Origin: Ctena decussata
Lineage: Eukaryota > Mollusca > Bivalvia > Lucinida > Lucinidae
Reading direction: 5' to 3'
NCBI GenBank assembly: GCA_963989385.1
Contig: OZ022503.1
Span: 48,668,858-48,732,857, forward strand
Length of the DNA: 64,000 bases
Within the stretch, counting starts at the first letter, position 1. Every line of letters begins with the position of its first letter. The notes below the pieces were generated by a model that made no database searches, was not told where the DNA came from, and was given only the letters and a program-made list of their open reading frames with translations. Below are positions 47,012 through 58,619 of the stretch, one piece after another. The position numbers and the translations under genes are program-made.

Positions 47012-47762
47012 TGCTTACCACGGTACGTAAATTCACCGGATCGGACCGGATCGGACCTAATCACCGGATCGGACCGGATCGGACCCGAATCTCAGCATCT
47101 ATAGCTGTTTTATAATACTTTCTTTGACTGTTAATGTGTATATTTTGCATAAGATGGTGTATACAACAGATATATTACAATAATATTTGAATTAAGTGAA
47201 TTTACAGTTTGTTGTAATTTCGTGGAAATTTCACTGAGACAGATACGTAAACGTGCATATGCAATATAATGTGATTGAAATGGTTAAAAAATGAAAAGGT
47301 CAGATGAAATAATCCGATTTTTTTTTAATTTTTGTTCGAAACATAGAGTGTGGGTACAGTTTAGAGCAGAGCAGTGACCTATAAATACATATAGGTCACT
47401 GAGCAGAGATAAAATGTGCTGGATACAATCATGCTAAATGCAATGCAGACCCCCTTTAAACCCAAATATTACTGCAATATATCCGTTGGGCACACTATCT
47501 TCTACAAAATATAAACATAAACAGTCATAGAAAGTATAATAAAACAGTTATAAATGGTAAAATTCGGGTTCAGGAGATGACTTACATATAAGCGTTACGC
47601 TTACTGTCAGATCCTGTATTGCTTCACTCTATTATTTATATGTATGTATAAAATCTTTGAATAAAATATTGTTTAAACCAAAATTCGGGTCCGATCCGGT
47701 CCGATCCGGTGATTCAGTCCGATCCGGTCCGATCCGGTGAGTACACGTACCCTGCTTACCAC
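47012..47762. mobile_element. 731-bp Mutator-like TIR element with iterated CGGATCGGAC
   Basis: TGCTTACCAC flanks both sides (47012-47021 and 47753-47762), a 9-10 bp target duplication. The ends read GGTACGT at the left and ACGTACCC at the right. Terminal inverted repeats of about 65 bp each contain two blocks of CACCGGATCGGACCGGATCG separated by a short spacer. GGG-type ends plus 9-10 bp duplications fit the Mutator/MULE group. No transposase frame is present, so it is non-autonomous. A 30-bp insertion lies within it at 47372-47401. Confidence 0.85.
47365..47408. mobile_element. 30-bp minimal element, two fused ends, 7-bp duplication
   Basis: CAGTGACCTATAAATA begins at 47372 and TATAGGTCACTG ends at 47401. 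AGCAGAG flanks on both sides exactly (47365-47371 and 47402-47408). The ends are identical to those of the 1387-bp element at 49017-50403, so this is an extreme internally deleted relative, or a product of end-to-end joining followed by insertion. It sits inside the Mutator-like element. Confidence 0.8.
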
Positions 47763-48209
47763 TGCGATTCAGCAATTACTACCAGCATTCAGACTATTTA
47801 TATTGTTCCGTTCACATCTGTATAGTCAGTGAAAACAAAGCACTCATCCAGAAGTTTCATTACTGCCATCCTGTTGATCTCGAAAGCACATGAGCGTTGA
47901 ATTGTAGAGTAAGGTATACACAATCCCCATCGTAACCGTTGATTAGTCAATCCCCATTGTAACCGTTGATTAGTCAAACATATTTAGTTATTGTTGCCTG
48001 TTTTCTTTTTTCTATCTTTTTTGACAGCTCAATGATACTTTCAATGAAAATGTGATATTTTTGGACTTTCGCTGTATCTGAACGATACATATTTCTTTAG
48101 TTCATGAAATGAAAAAGAGAATTTCTTGAGAAAATTATTTACTTTCATTTTTCAAAACTACAGAGTCATAAGAAAATGCCCTGTCAGACAACTGCATAAA
48201 ATTTACTGA

Positions 48210-48262
48210 AGACTCAGATCAGCCTGCACATCCATCAAGTCTAATCGGCATGTTGTCCGTGA
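48210..48262. mobile_element. Decayed fragment of family B foldback element
   Basis: GAAGACTCAGATCAGCCTGC and CATCCATCAAGTCTAATCGG match one arm of family B with several mismatches. Confidence 0.55.
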
Positions 48263-48950
48263 ATATGGATCTATGGAGCCTGGGCAAAGAGACTGCATGC
48301 AGGTGCAGCAAGACTGAAGCTTTACTGGTTGCATTGGTCAATATGCACGTTTTCATGTGACGCAGCCCAATAATTATATGATTGAGCTGGGGTGGAGGGG
48401 GTATGGTGGGACCAGAAAAAATGAAGAAACAAGTCTTCTGACTGATTTTGATGCAACAGTAGGGCAGTGCATCAATGTCGATATGACATTGTTTAGAATT
48501 TGATGTCGTGTGCATAGATAGAGGAGGCGAGAATAGATGAGAAAAGAAAATGACACACAGACGCACATGTACACAAACTTTTTTTCCATTGTAACAGTAT
48601 GACGGCTAGCCCAGAATACATACGGCCTAGTTGCAAAAATAAATCTGTATTTTACATTCAACTGGTATGTGTTGTCATCAAATTGGTTTCCCAATATTCC
48701 ATTCGGATCACTTTAGCACTTGTTAAGTACCTGCAACGGGCTGTTGCCAACGAATATAAAAAAAGTGAGATTTAGAAAGGTTTTTAGAACTTTTTGTCAG
48801 TCAAATGATGGTGGTTAACACATTTTTGTATGACTTTTTAAATGCTGTCAGTGTTTAGTAATTTCCTTGGTCATCACAGGAAAACCAAGTTTAAGCCGCT
48901 TGAATTCACGGTCGGCATTTGGTTTACCACGTCAATTTTTAGCAGAAAGT

Positions 48951-50512
48951 GAGCGAGTGAACTCGGATTTAACGTCCCACCAACAGGGTCATATGGAGAC
49001 TGGACCTTGGTTTAAACAGTGACCTATAAATACAGTGACTCGCGTCTTCACCTTTCGGTCCAAAGAGGCGTGTCGTGCATGCGTCTGCAGCGCCTCCTAC
49101 CGGAGCGCCATTTTTAATACAAGCTGAAAAAGCTTGAATTTCTGTCAAAAGTTAACAGCGTGCATCGCCTATTTTATCGGTGTTTTCATAGTGAATTTAT
49201 TATGCAACGATAAGGTAAGCTTTGAATTTTATAATGATGTATTAGAATATAAGTTTTGTGATAATTTTGCTTGGTTTTGGAGCTCATTTTTAACGATGTA
49301 AATTGAGAAACATTGGTCACTCGAAAGAAAATGGCGACGCGCCGTAAAAACCATCTCTTCTTTTACGATGTACTCCGTCGTTAATAAGGTTTCATGTAAT
49401 ATTTTAGCATTAGGACACGAAAGGGGAAGGACCAAAATGTAGTTTAATATCATTTTCATGACAATTATTTACTATTATGATGGTCTTATGACAGTATAAA
49501 AATAGGCTTATTTAGGAAAGTAGCGAAAACCGGCAAATCAGGATGTTCAAAACCCCATTCCCCCGTTTTTGAATAAGGCTCCCAAAATAACTATTTTTGA
49601 GCCTCGAAATGATATTTTTCATAAAGTTAAATGCCTTTTAAATTGTTTGAGTGCTATTTTATGCAATTTCGTGCCGATTCAATGGGTCAAAATAATCTTA
49701 AAATAAAACTTGTTTTTCACAGTTTTCGCCATACAACAATGAGTTCAGAGGGTTGGTTAGTTGTGCATTGAAGAATTGTCACATCAATAAAAATGAACCC
49801 CAAAACCAAGCAAAATAATCACAAAACTTACTATTCTAATACATCATCATAAAATTCAAAGCTTACCTTAACGTTGAATAGTAATTTGATTACGTAAACA
49901 TTAATGAAATGGGCGATTCACATCGATAACTTCTGATAGGAATTCCAACCCACTCAGCTTAATTAAAACGTATGTCACTGATTTACTTCAATTTTCAATG
50001 CATGCATATTCTCCTAAGTAAGAGAGAGTCAAGATCAAAATCCTCATCCAAATGCATAATAAATAAAAGGTTCCCGTATTTATATTGAAAAGCCCTCCAG
50101 CCCGTTTTTTTTTTTTTTTTATAACTACGTCAAGTAAAACTACCGTATAAAAACTTGGCAAGTTTGGTATCAAAATTTCGGAAATTGAGTACACAATTTA
50201 ACGCAAACGTTTGTAAGAACACATGATTTATACAGATAAAATAAAATAATGATAATATTAAAATATTTCTAGATGCGAAATAAGCGGGTGATAGAATTAT
50301 CGATTTTTTCAGCCACTCACCTGTCCAGCGGCACGACAAGCGTCTATTGGAAAAATACCTACATTTAACTGGAGATGCGAGTCACTCTATATATAGGTCA
50401 CTGGTTTAAAGTCTCATCCGAAAGACCAGAGAAGCAGGGGATCAATTTGTCGGCCCCTATATTGGTAGTCTGGCGTGTTATCCACTACACTACAGCCGCT
50501 CCTTTTAGCGAA
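48951..50512 (-). mobile_element. tRNA-related SINE interrupted by a TIR element
   Basis: Read on the minus strand, the head is at 50512: GGAGCGGCTGTAGTGTAGTG then GATAACAC (box A-like), then TTGATCCCCTGC and TCTTTCGGATGAGAC. After the insertion (49017-50403) the SINE resumes GGTCCAGTCTCCATATGACC, GGGACGTTAAATCCGAG and the CACTCGCTCACT tail at 48951. The same family, uninterrupted, is at 6268-6385. Confidence 0.85.
49010..50410. mobile_element. 1387-bp TIR element with exact 7-bp target duplication
   Basis: The element spans 49017-50403 and is flanked by GTTTAAA on both sides (49010-49016 and 50404-50410). The 27-bp terminal inverted repeats (49017-49043 and 50377-50403) match at 25 positions, start CAGTGACCTATAAATA and end GACTCGC. 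Each left-type end contains CAGTGAC twice. A second pair of inverted repeats of about 90 bp lies inside (49211-49299 and 49782-49871), landmarks AAGGTAAGCTTTGAATTTTA and TTTTGCTTGGTTTTGG. I find no transposase frame longer than 76 codons, so it appears non-autonomous. It interrupts a SINE whose intact relative at 6.3 kb has a single copy of the target. Superfamily unrecognised; 7-bp duplications are unusual. Confidence 0.9.
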
Positions 50513-52177
50513 GAGACGGCGATGTGGCAGCCATAATAATAATACCTCGACACTGATTTTAAGGGACTGGGGAACCCAAACTTTGCAGGTCGTGAAAACT
50601 AGTGACAATGGCAAATTTTCCTGATTTTCAACGATTGGCGTTGTTTTGTCACAGCGCGTATGTAGAATAGCTGGATTTTACCTTTCTTTGTGGCTCTGGG
50701 CACTGGAAGGCCCAACATCGAAGGCTGATACGGATAGAAACTATTCAGCAGCAACATGTGTTCAACTTCAGGTCAACATTTTTCTGTTTCTATTTGCACT
50801 GTCATCGTTACAGGACTAGTTGCACCCTCTTTTCAAGGTTCACCGCATATCAGAAAATACCAGGTTTATCGGGTTTATAATAGTGATTTTAATTTTACCA
50901 GAGACCATTCGCTTGGAAAGAGCAGGGGTAGTCTAGTGCCGTGTTATGAATGTAATGACAGTGATGCACACTTAGAAACTCAAGCGCCAGTGGGTTGCCA
51001 CTGTTAATTTTAACAGAACTTTGATTCTTTTTCTCTCTTTTCGAGAGACCAATGCATTGCGTTTCTTTTTTCACCGTCTATTTTGCTGTACCTTGCTCTT
51101 TAGCCAGGTTGTGACCATTGTGGAACGGAGAGCTGCAATATGGCATTGGCCATGACACGGACCGCTTGTGCGCGAAATCTCATGATGTTGTGAAGATTGA
51201 GGTTTCCAGACGCTCAATAAACCACTGAACTGGCCTCGTTGTGTCATGATATTGGTCGATTTGGTGGCCGTTTCAAGTTTTGAACGTAGGCATATAATAT
51301 ACAGGTTTATACCTTGATTCCGAGGCGGTTTGTTAGTTGGTTTCAAAATAAAACTTTCTGCCGCCTTGTTTACAATTCACGCCAGCGACTTCTTGAGAGG
51401 GCTCTGATTGGCTGTATCACTCATGTGACAATCAGCGTTCGCAAATGACAGACTGCATCGCGAGTTATTGCGAGCTAAAAGCATATCCCAAATGTTTAAA
51501 TGTAAACCAGTCGTTAAATCCTGTGGAGAAGACACTGGTTCCCCATTTTTGCACTAATTTCAATTGCACGACTGCAAAACTCAGAACCCAGTAAGGTGGT
51601 CGTCGCAAATTCGATTCCATAGATTTATACTTTATGGTATTTGCGATACCCAGATACGAGCTCTGCTCGATGGCTGCTTCGCAGCCATCTCGCAGTGCTC
51701 GTTATTATTTTGACGTACTGAAAATCTCATCACAAATTGTGGGATAGCAAGTGGTTATTTTTTCTTCTTCAATCCCAGCAAATTCTCTTATCATGGTTGA
51801 AGACTGATGATCTTGTAATATTTACATACAGACGCAAGTGAACCTGTTAATTACCGTGTTGATGAGATTCCCTCAATATCCTATCTTGTAACAGGTGCCA
51901 AAATAAACACATTGCCACCTGTTTTACAGCTAACACCTAAATCACTTCCAACAGAGCTGTTGTTGTATTGATTTGGTGTCAATCGCGTACTTTTTGTAAA
52001 GTTCCGGTAATTTTTCGTAAAGAGCGTCTTTACGCCTAAAGTTAGGGAGGCAAACCGCTTATTCGAAAGTCCTTGTCAGATTAATATAACTATCTTTCAT
52101 GGGTGTGAGGTGTGGATAGAAAAATCTGTTCCGAAAGTCACTATTCATACCGAACAGTGACCCCAAGCAATTGTTTT
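50513..52177. other. No confident gene; small hairpin at 51.7 kb
   Basis: GATGGCTGC/GCAGCCATC forms a tight hairpin at about 51670-51690, within CGAGC words on both sides. The short frames here have no recognisable domain. Confidence 0.45.
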
Positions 52178-54440
52178 AGCGCACCTGAGCCGGAGGCTGA
52201 AAGGTGAGCTCTTAGTATAGCCATGGTCCATCGTCCGTCCGTCGTCCTTCATTTTCAAATGTCTTCTTCTCTACAACCACTTGACCTATCAAAGCCAAAT
52301 TTCATATGATGGGAAGGGGGAACGAAAGTTTGTTCGCGGACTCTGGGTCACATGACCAAGATGGCCACCATGCCCATGTATGGTAAAACTCTTCGAAAAT
52401 CTTTTTCACCACAACAGATCAGCCGATGACATTTAAACTTTGTAGGAAGCATTTGGGACACAAGCCCATCATAGTTTGTTCAAATGATGACCCTGACCTA
52501 ATTTGTTGCAAGGTCAACTTTGGCACATTATGCGTTTATAGGGAAAATGCTTAAACGGTGGATTTCTCAGTAACTACTTAGGTCTAAGGTATAGATATTT
52601 GGTAAATATGGTTAACTAAATATAACGTTGCTAAACGTCAAGTTCATTATTTGACCTTTGTTCAAGATCACTGAGATTCTGTCGCCCGTCAGTATTTTCA
52701 AACATCTTCTCCTCTGACGCCACTAGGCCGACTGAAACTATATCTCATATGCTCATACGGAATCTTCCTTGGTCAGGGGAAGACATTTATGCAGAAGGTT
52801 TTTATCACAGGACCAAGATGGCCGCCATGTTCATATATATTTACAAAACCCCTCAGAAATCTTCATCTCCAGAACCGAAAGGTCAACGACCTTGATACAT
52901 TAGGGACTCAAGTCCTTTATAATTTGTTCTAATTGTGACCGTAGCTAGACCTTGACTTAATTCATGGCAATGTCAACTTTGGTCCGTCATGCTTTTCTAT
53001 GCATAAATGCTTAAACAATGGATTTCCGAGAAATATTTAGGTCTAAGTATAATATTTGGTTTATATGGAAAACTAAATGACTAGATGAAGATAGTATTTC
53101 GCTAAAGGCCAAGTGCATTCTTTGACCTATGTTCAAGGTTACTGAGATTCTGTCACCCGTCAGCATTTTCAAACAGCTTCTCCTATGGAGCCACTGGGCT
53201 AATTGAAGCCGTATTTCATATGGAGCCTCCCTCGGTCAGGTGAACGAAAATTGTTTTGGTGGTCTCGGTTTCATCACCAAGATTGCCGCCATGCCCATAT
53301 ATGGAAAAACACTTTCAAATCTTCATCTCCTGAACCCTAAGGACAATGACTTTGACACACCGAATGTAGCGTTTGGGAACCGGGCGCTACAAAGTCTTCT
53401 TAAATGATGACCTTGCAATAACCTTGACCTAATTTATGGCAAGGCCAACTTTGGTACGTTATGCTTTTGTATGGGAAATGCTTAAATAATGATTTTTTTT
53501 AGAAACTATTTAAATCTTAAGTATACTATTTGGTGTATATGGTTAACAAAATGAGCAAATGAAGACGTTATGCTGCTAAAGGTCAAGGTCATTCTTTGAC
53601 CTTTGATCAAGGTAACTGAGATTCTGCCTCCCTTCAATATTTTCAAACATCTCCCTTGAAGCCACTGGGTGATTCAAGCCATATTTCATGCGGAGCCTCC
53701 TTGAATCAGAGGGGCAAAAGTTTATTTACCATGACCAAGCTGGCCACAGTGCCCATATATGGTAAAAACCTTTTAAAATCTTTTTCTTCTGAGCTTTAAA
53801 GCCAATTGCTGTGAAACTTTATAAATGTATGTAGCATGGGCGACTTGTACCCTACAAACTTTAATCAAATGTTGACACTGCATAGACCTTGACTTATTTT
53901 ATGGCAAGGTCAACATTAGTTTGTGATGCTCTTGTATTGGAAAATGCTTAAAATGGATTTATTAGAAACTATTTAAGTAGAGCGTTCTTAGTACCAAAAT
54001 CATAAGCCCGAACTCATATAATCCATTTAAACATCGACAAATCCGAAATATTTAGATACACAGACATGGACCCCCCCCCCCCCAAAAAAAAGGAAGTGTT
54101 ATCAGGTGCTTGCGAGTAGTAAGCATCGTCTTAGGTATAATACTTAGTGTTCATATGGTTAAGTAAATGAGCAGATGAAGACATTCTATTGCTAATGGTA
54201 AAGTTCATTCTTTGATTTTTGTTCGAGGTCACGGAGATTTTATAGTCCATCAAAATTTTCAAACATCTCCTCTGAAGCTACTGACTGAAGCCATATTTCA
54301 TATGGAGCCTCCCTTGGTATGGGAAACAAAAGTTAGTTTCGATGATCTTGGTCACATAATCAAGCTGGCAGTCATGCCCATATAGATTACAAATCTTTAA
54401 AATCTTCTTTACCAGAAGAAAAAGTCAATGACCTTGATCT
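52178..54440. repeat. Long tandem array, ~450-470-bp units, AGCGCACCTGAGCC end
   Basis: The left end AGCGCACCTGAGCCGGAGGC folds on a following GGTG and is followed by CCGTCCGTCGTCC. About four and a half diverged units follow. Each has GACCAAGATGGCCGCCATG-like, ATGATGACCTTGACCTAATT-like, GGCAAGGTCAACTTTGG-like, AATGCTTAAA, ATGGTTAACTAAATGA and TCAAACATCTCCTCTGAAGC landmarks in order. One unit is interrupted near 53975-54125 by unrelated sequence with a poly(C)/poly(A) run. The right end is not defined. Confidence 0.8.
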
Positions 54441-54887
54441 ATAATCGTATTAATAAGATGCGGTTGGTCTTTTCTTGTCAGTAATGAAAATCGCCGTGTT
54501 TGATGCGACTGTCACTGCAGATCCGCGCCCTCTCTCTCATCCTCAACTACATAAATTGCATATTTATATTGAAGTTTTTTTTTTTTTCGCTTGATCTCTC
54601 TCCTGTTCTTTTTTTCCCCTTTTTGTTTTATGTTCGGAAACTTTTCTGTGTTATTTTTTTTTCTCACTGATTGTATCTGTTTTTTTTTGAAAAAAAAATG
54701 ATGTCATTTATATATTTACCTGATAATTTGGTTCAACTATTTTGACAATCTGTCGCCATGATGTATACATGTTAGAAATATGTAGGGAGAGGAACTTTAT
54801 AAGTACGTGTGCTTTCGTTCCAATCCCATTATTTGTAATGTATCAATGATTATGTGAACTGAAAAAGAGTTTGAAATAAATATGTTT
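54441..54887. other. T-rich DNA with no recognised feature
   Basis: There are several T runs and CTCTCT-rich stretches. No structure was found. Confidence 0.4.
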
Positions 54888-55087
54888 AAACCAACAAAAT
54901 GGAATGTGCGCCCTGCGAAGACTCAGACCAGTCTAATGAGAGTCTTTGCTTGCGCTTATAGGATAGCTAAGAATCTAAGCTAGCTTCATGCGGGCAGCGA
55001 GGACTCTGATCAGACTGGGCGGATGCCCAGGCTGATCTGAGTTTTGGTGGGCGCACATGCCATTTTTTGGTTTTGTCGTGTCGCGGC
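54888..55087. mobile_element. Family B foldback element, left end lost
   Basis: It begins at AAACCAACAAAATGGAATGT and ends GTTTTGTCGTGTCGCGGC. The outermost ~14 bp of the left arm is missing. The centre TAGCTAAGAATCTAAGCTAG is a short palindrome. Confidence 0.87.
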
Positions 55088-57044
55088 ACAATCAATCAAT
55101 CAGCTGTGGGGATAAACAGTACTGAGGGGGTATATGTGAGCTCAAACGCACTGCTTGAGCTGGTTCTATTGGCATTTGTTAAGCTTTCTTTCTCTCAATG
55201 CATGCATATTGTTTCACAACCTAATTTGCCATGTGAGATTGCGACTAGTCCTTTTCAAACTCATCTCTGTATTCGTTTATTTGACTTTCCGACAATGATT
55301 CACCTAAGAAAAAATATCATGTTACCTAAAGCAGTTCAAGTAGATAAATTTGGTCTCTCCGACATTTCTAGTTTTTCCGGGGTTTTTTGCACACCGTCCA
55401 GGTTTTGTCTTATTAAATAGCTTTACGTATTAGCTCCTAGCCTCTGCATTTCCGCCTCTCTCTACCAAATCCGTTTCATCTAAATGCTCTTCAGGATCTG
55501 GCGAGGTGGGGCTCTATAAAACATCTGCGCCAAGAATATAAGTACCTCTCTGCTCTACATTTTGCTGAAAAGGCAAATACTTTAAAAAGTATCCCTTTCA
55601 AACCAAAGTGATTATAGCCTCACCAAAAGTTAAGCATAATGTTAAAACAAATATATCAAGATTATTGGAGATAATAACAGTTGAATTCTAACCTTCTGTG
55701 GAAGTTAATGTATGCTATCAAATTTACAACTTCCATTTGAATTTGAGTAACAACTGCACAAAGCGAGCAGAGACGTACATGTAAAAAAAAAAAAAAAAAC
55801 ACTTTTGCAAAGAAAAAAGAAGAAATATCGTTGAAATGCGCTGTGACTGACGTTTCTTTTACACCAATTTAATGTTTTGACGGTAACGCTCTGTTTTTGG
55901 CGGATGCGAAGTTTATGGCTTTAAGGGCATTGAAACAAAGCATAATTTTTTTTCGATGTGAAATTTTGGGGCATTTATTTTTGTGCTCGCTTTGTGCAGT
56001 GCTTACTCAAATCATGTTTTTGGTATTTTTACAATGTTTAAGCATTGGTATCTATGCAAGAAATTCAGTGCTATTACCTTCATACTGAAAGCTAGATCTA
56101 ATTTTGGCGAGAGTATATTTACATATAACATGCGATCTATTTTTTTCTGACTGCTGTCACAAGAAAATTGATCTAGTCTAAGTCTTGGGACATAACATGA
56201 TCGAGTTGTTCCGCCTTAATATCCGAGAGCTATGTAAAGTAGCGCCTACCTCGGAAAATGCTAAACTTTTTTAAGCTAGGAAAGAAGATTGCAATGGCGG
56301 TTCGCCAGTTCGCCTGGAATTTAAATTCGATCACAAATACTTAACGATATGGTCATACTTAACATGGGGTTCAGCAGCATCAAAAGTCAATGGGAATTTT
56401 CCACACGGCCGAAAGTGATATATGCGATTATTAGTTATACGTACTTTTTTTCAGAAGGCTACATTTCCTACATTCGCTCCCCTACCTCTACGTCTTGTCC
56501 TGCTTGTCTCTTGATTGCATTAAACTGCAGTCATGGACTGAGCCTCGAATCGTAGATAAGAATGTACGGGTTTGTGGAATTCTATTCATAACTCTACAGC
56601 TCTTTTGACTTTTATAAAATGTCAAAAATATGCCAGTTACGTCACGAATGTACAAAATATACTTGTTATGTCTTGGTCTAGCCAAGATAAGCAAGATTTT
56701 TTCGGAAGTAACAATGGAATATTAATCATTTTGTATATTTCAACACCTATTTAAGAGCCCTGAAGCTACTTCCTGTTCTTAATCTATATTGTAGGAAAAG
56801 TATCATTTTTGTCTCTAATTATATTCAAATCAGCGCACACACTAGAAATTTCTAACATTTTTCAGTGATTCATACTAGTATATGTAATACACGGTAAATC
56901 AGAGAGAGAGAGAGAGAGGGGGGGGGGGGGGTGGAGGGCAATTACATTGTACGCACAATCAAGTTTTATATTTCTTGAGGACATGTCTAGGAGTTCAGCC
57001 CCTGTTATGTGTTCAGCCAGTTAATATTGAACTCTTGCCAAATT
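55088..57044. other. AT-rich DNA; poly(A) and GA/G runs
   Basis: Poly(A) at about 55782-55799 and a (GA)n-to-poly(G) transition at 56901-56931. The 117-codon frame at 55067-55420 starts inside a foldback element and has no domain I recognise. Confidence 0.45.
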
Positions 57045-57130
57045 CTCAAAAATTCAGCAGGCAAATACGCAGATGCATATTGAAATTCTTTAAGTTTGAC
57101 ATTTGTGTATAGGCAGCTACGCCTTTATTT
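57045..57130. repeat. Dispersed repeat shared with 41440-41520
   Basis: GGCAAATACGCAGATGCATA, GTTTGACATTTG and TGTATAGGCAGCTACGCC match the 41.4-kb copy in order. Confidence 0.6.
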
Positions 57131-58385
57131 CTACTGTGAATGTTCATTTACTTCGGATGAAATGATACATTGTTTTGAAGAAAATTTTAGGTTTAATTTT
57201 TAAACATCATCTTTAATGACAACGGTTCCTCTGATGCATGAGCCAACTGGAAGTCAAGAAAGTTTTTCTGGCTTTTGTGTACCGCAGTAAGATTAACGTT
57301 AAAACGGTAAAATGGTGTATTCAGCAGTTTTAAATTCTTAAGCTAGAAACAGTCATTTTTTTCTTTTATACTTTTCAATGAATTATAGAGATTTCTCGTT
57401 TCAAAAAGTGAAATTATCACTTTAGATTTCACTGTTTCAAAAATGTATTCGTGAAAAAGTCTCATTTATTTGTTGAAAAATTGGCTAAACCTTATCCAGC
57501 TTGACATAAAATTACGTCACGCACGTTTGCACGTAATTACGACGTAAATGACTAAAAGCGCCAACGTTTACAACATTATTAATGAACGCGACGTCAGGCC
57601 GCCTATAAATCTCCTATAGGCATTCTTTCTTAGCAAATTTCTTGAGATCTGTTTATCAAAATGAAATTTCAAGCTATTTTTCAGTTGCAATCAATTTCAT
57701 ACTCAGTAATCACGCTGGTAGCATCAAATTTGACGTAACTAGGTAAGGAAAAAGGTGTGTGTCTGTCGTGATGGCTGAAGCCGTAAAATTACTAAATTAG
57801 TGCAATTTCAAAGCATAATAGAAACAGAAAATTTGACTATTTCAGTGTAAAATCTATTTTTATTTCACTCATAAACACCAAAAGTAGAAAGTTCACTCGT
57901 GGCTTCCCCACCCTTGAAAATACTGCGTTCGGTGTTCATTCTGTGAATAAAATTTGTCCTTACTCTGAAAAAGACTAAATCAGATTTTCTCTATATGTGA
58001 ACCGTTCTTTCTGAAAACAGAAGACTGTTCAACAACGTGAGCGCTTGGCAGGCGGTCGATGTACTGGTCGTAGGTTGCACACAATTCGACCTGACCCATA
58101 ATGCTTACACCCGGGCTCCGAAACCACCTCGGCTTACTGTTGTCATTTCCATTGCACCATTGATTGCAGTGTCGACAGCCACTATAGAGACCATAACCAG
58201 CAGGCTTATAATGTCGTATTGACGTCACATTTATATCGATTCGACATAATGACGTCGCATCGAAGTCAGTACGACGTCATTACGACGCCAAGTGCCCGCT
58301 AGGGAGAAGGGAATATGGATTTCCGTAAAAAATGAAAAATTTGGGATATCTTAAATGACTAATTGTCCTAAACATAATTATGGAG

Positions 58386-58465
58386 CGGACACGAAAAGTT
58401 AACTAATGGACAGACCGATGGACTATGAAACAATATACAACCCGGCTTACGACGGGTGTATAACA
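58386..58465. mobile_element. Terminal part of a hairpin-ended element (ACCCGG type)
   Basis: GCGGACACG and GGACAGACCGATGGAC precede ACCCGGCTTACGACGGGTGT, a short terminal hairpin (ACCCG/CGGGT). The layout matches the ends described at 22.6, 43.6 and 46.4 kb. No associated array was delimited. Confidence 0.55.
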
Positions 58466-58619
58466 AAAATTGTCAGAAGACGATAAAGCGCGACTTTGCG
58501 GGAGCTTGACTTTAACAAGCACTAGTTTAATATGGGCAAAACCGGCCAAGTGAAATGAGATAGCTGCATTGTCAAAATATACAGTTCTCCAAAGAATAAT
58601 TCAAAGCTCTAAATTATTG

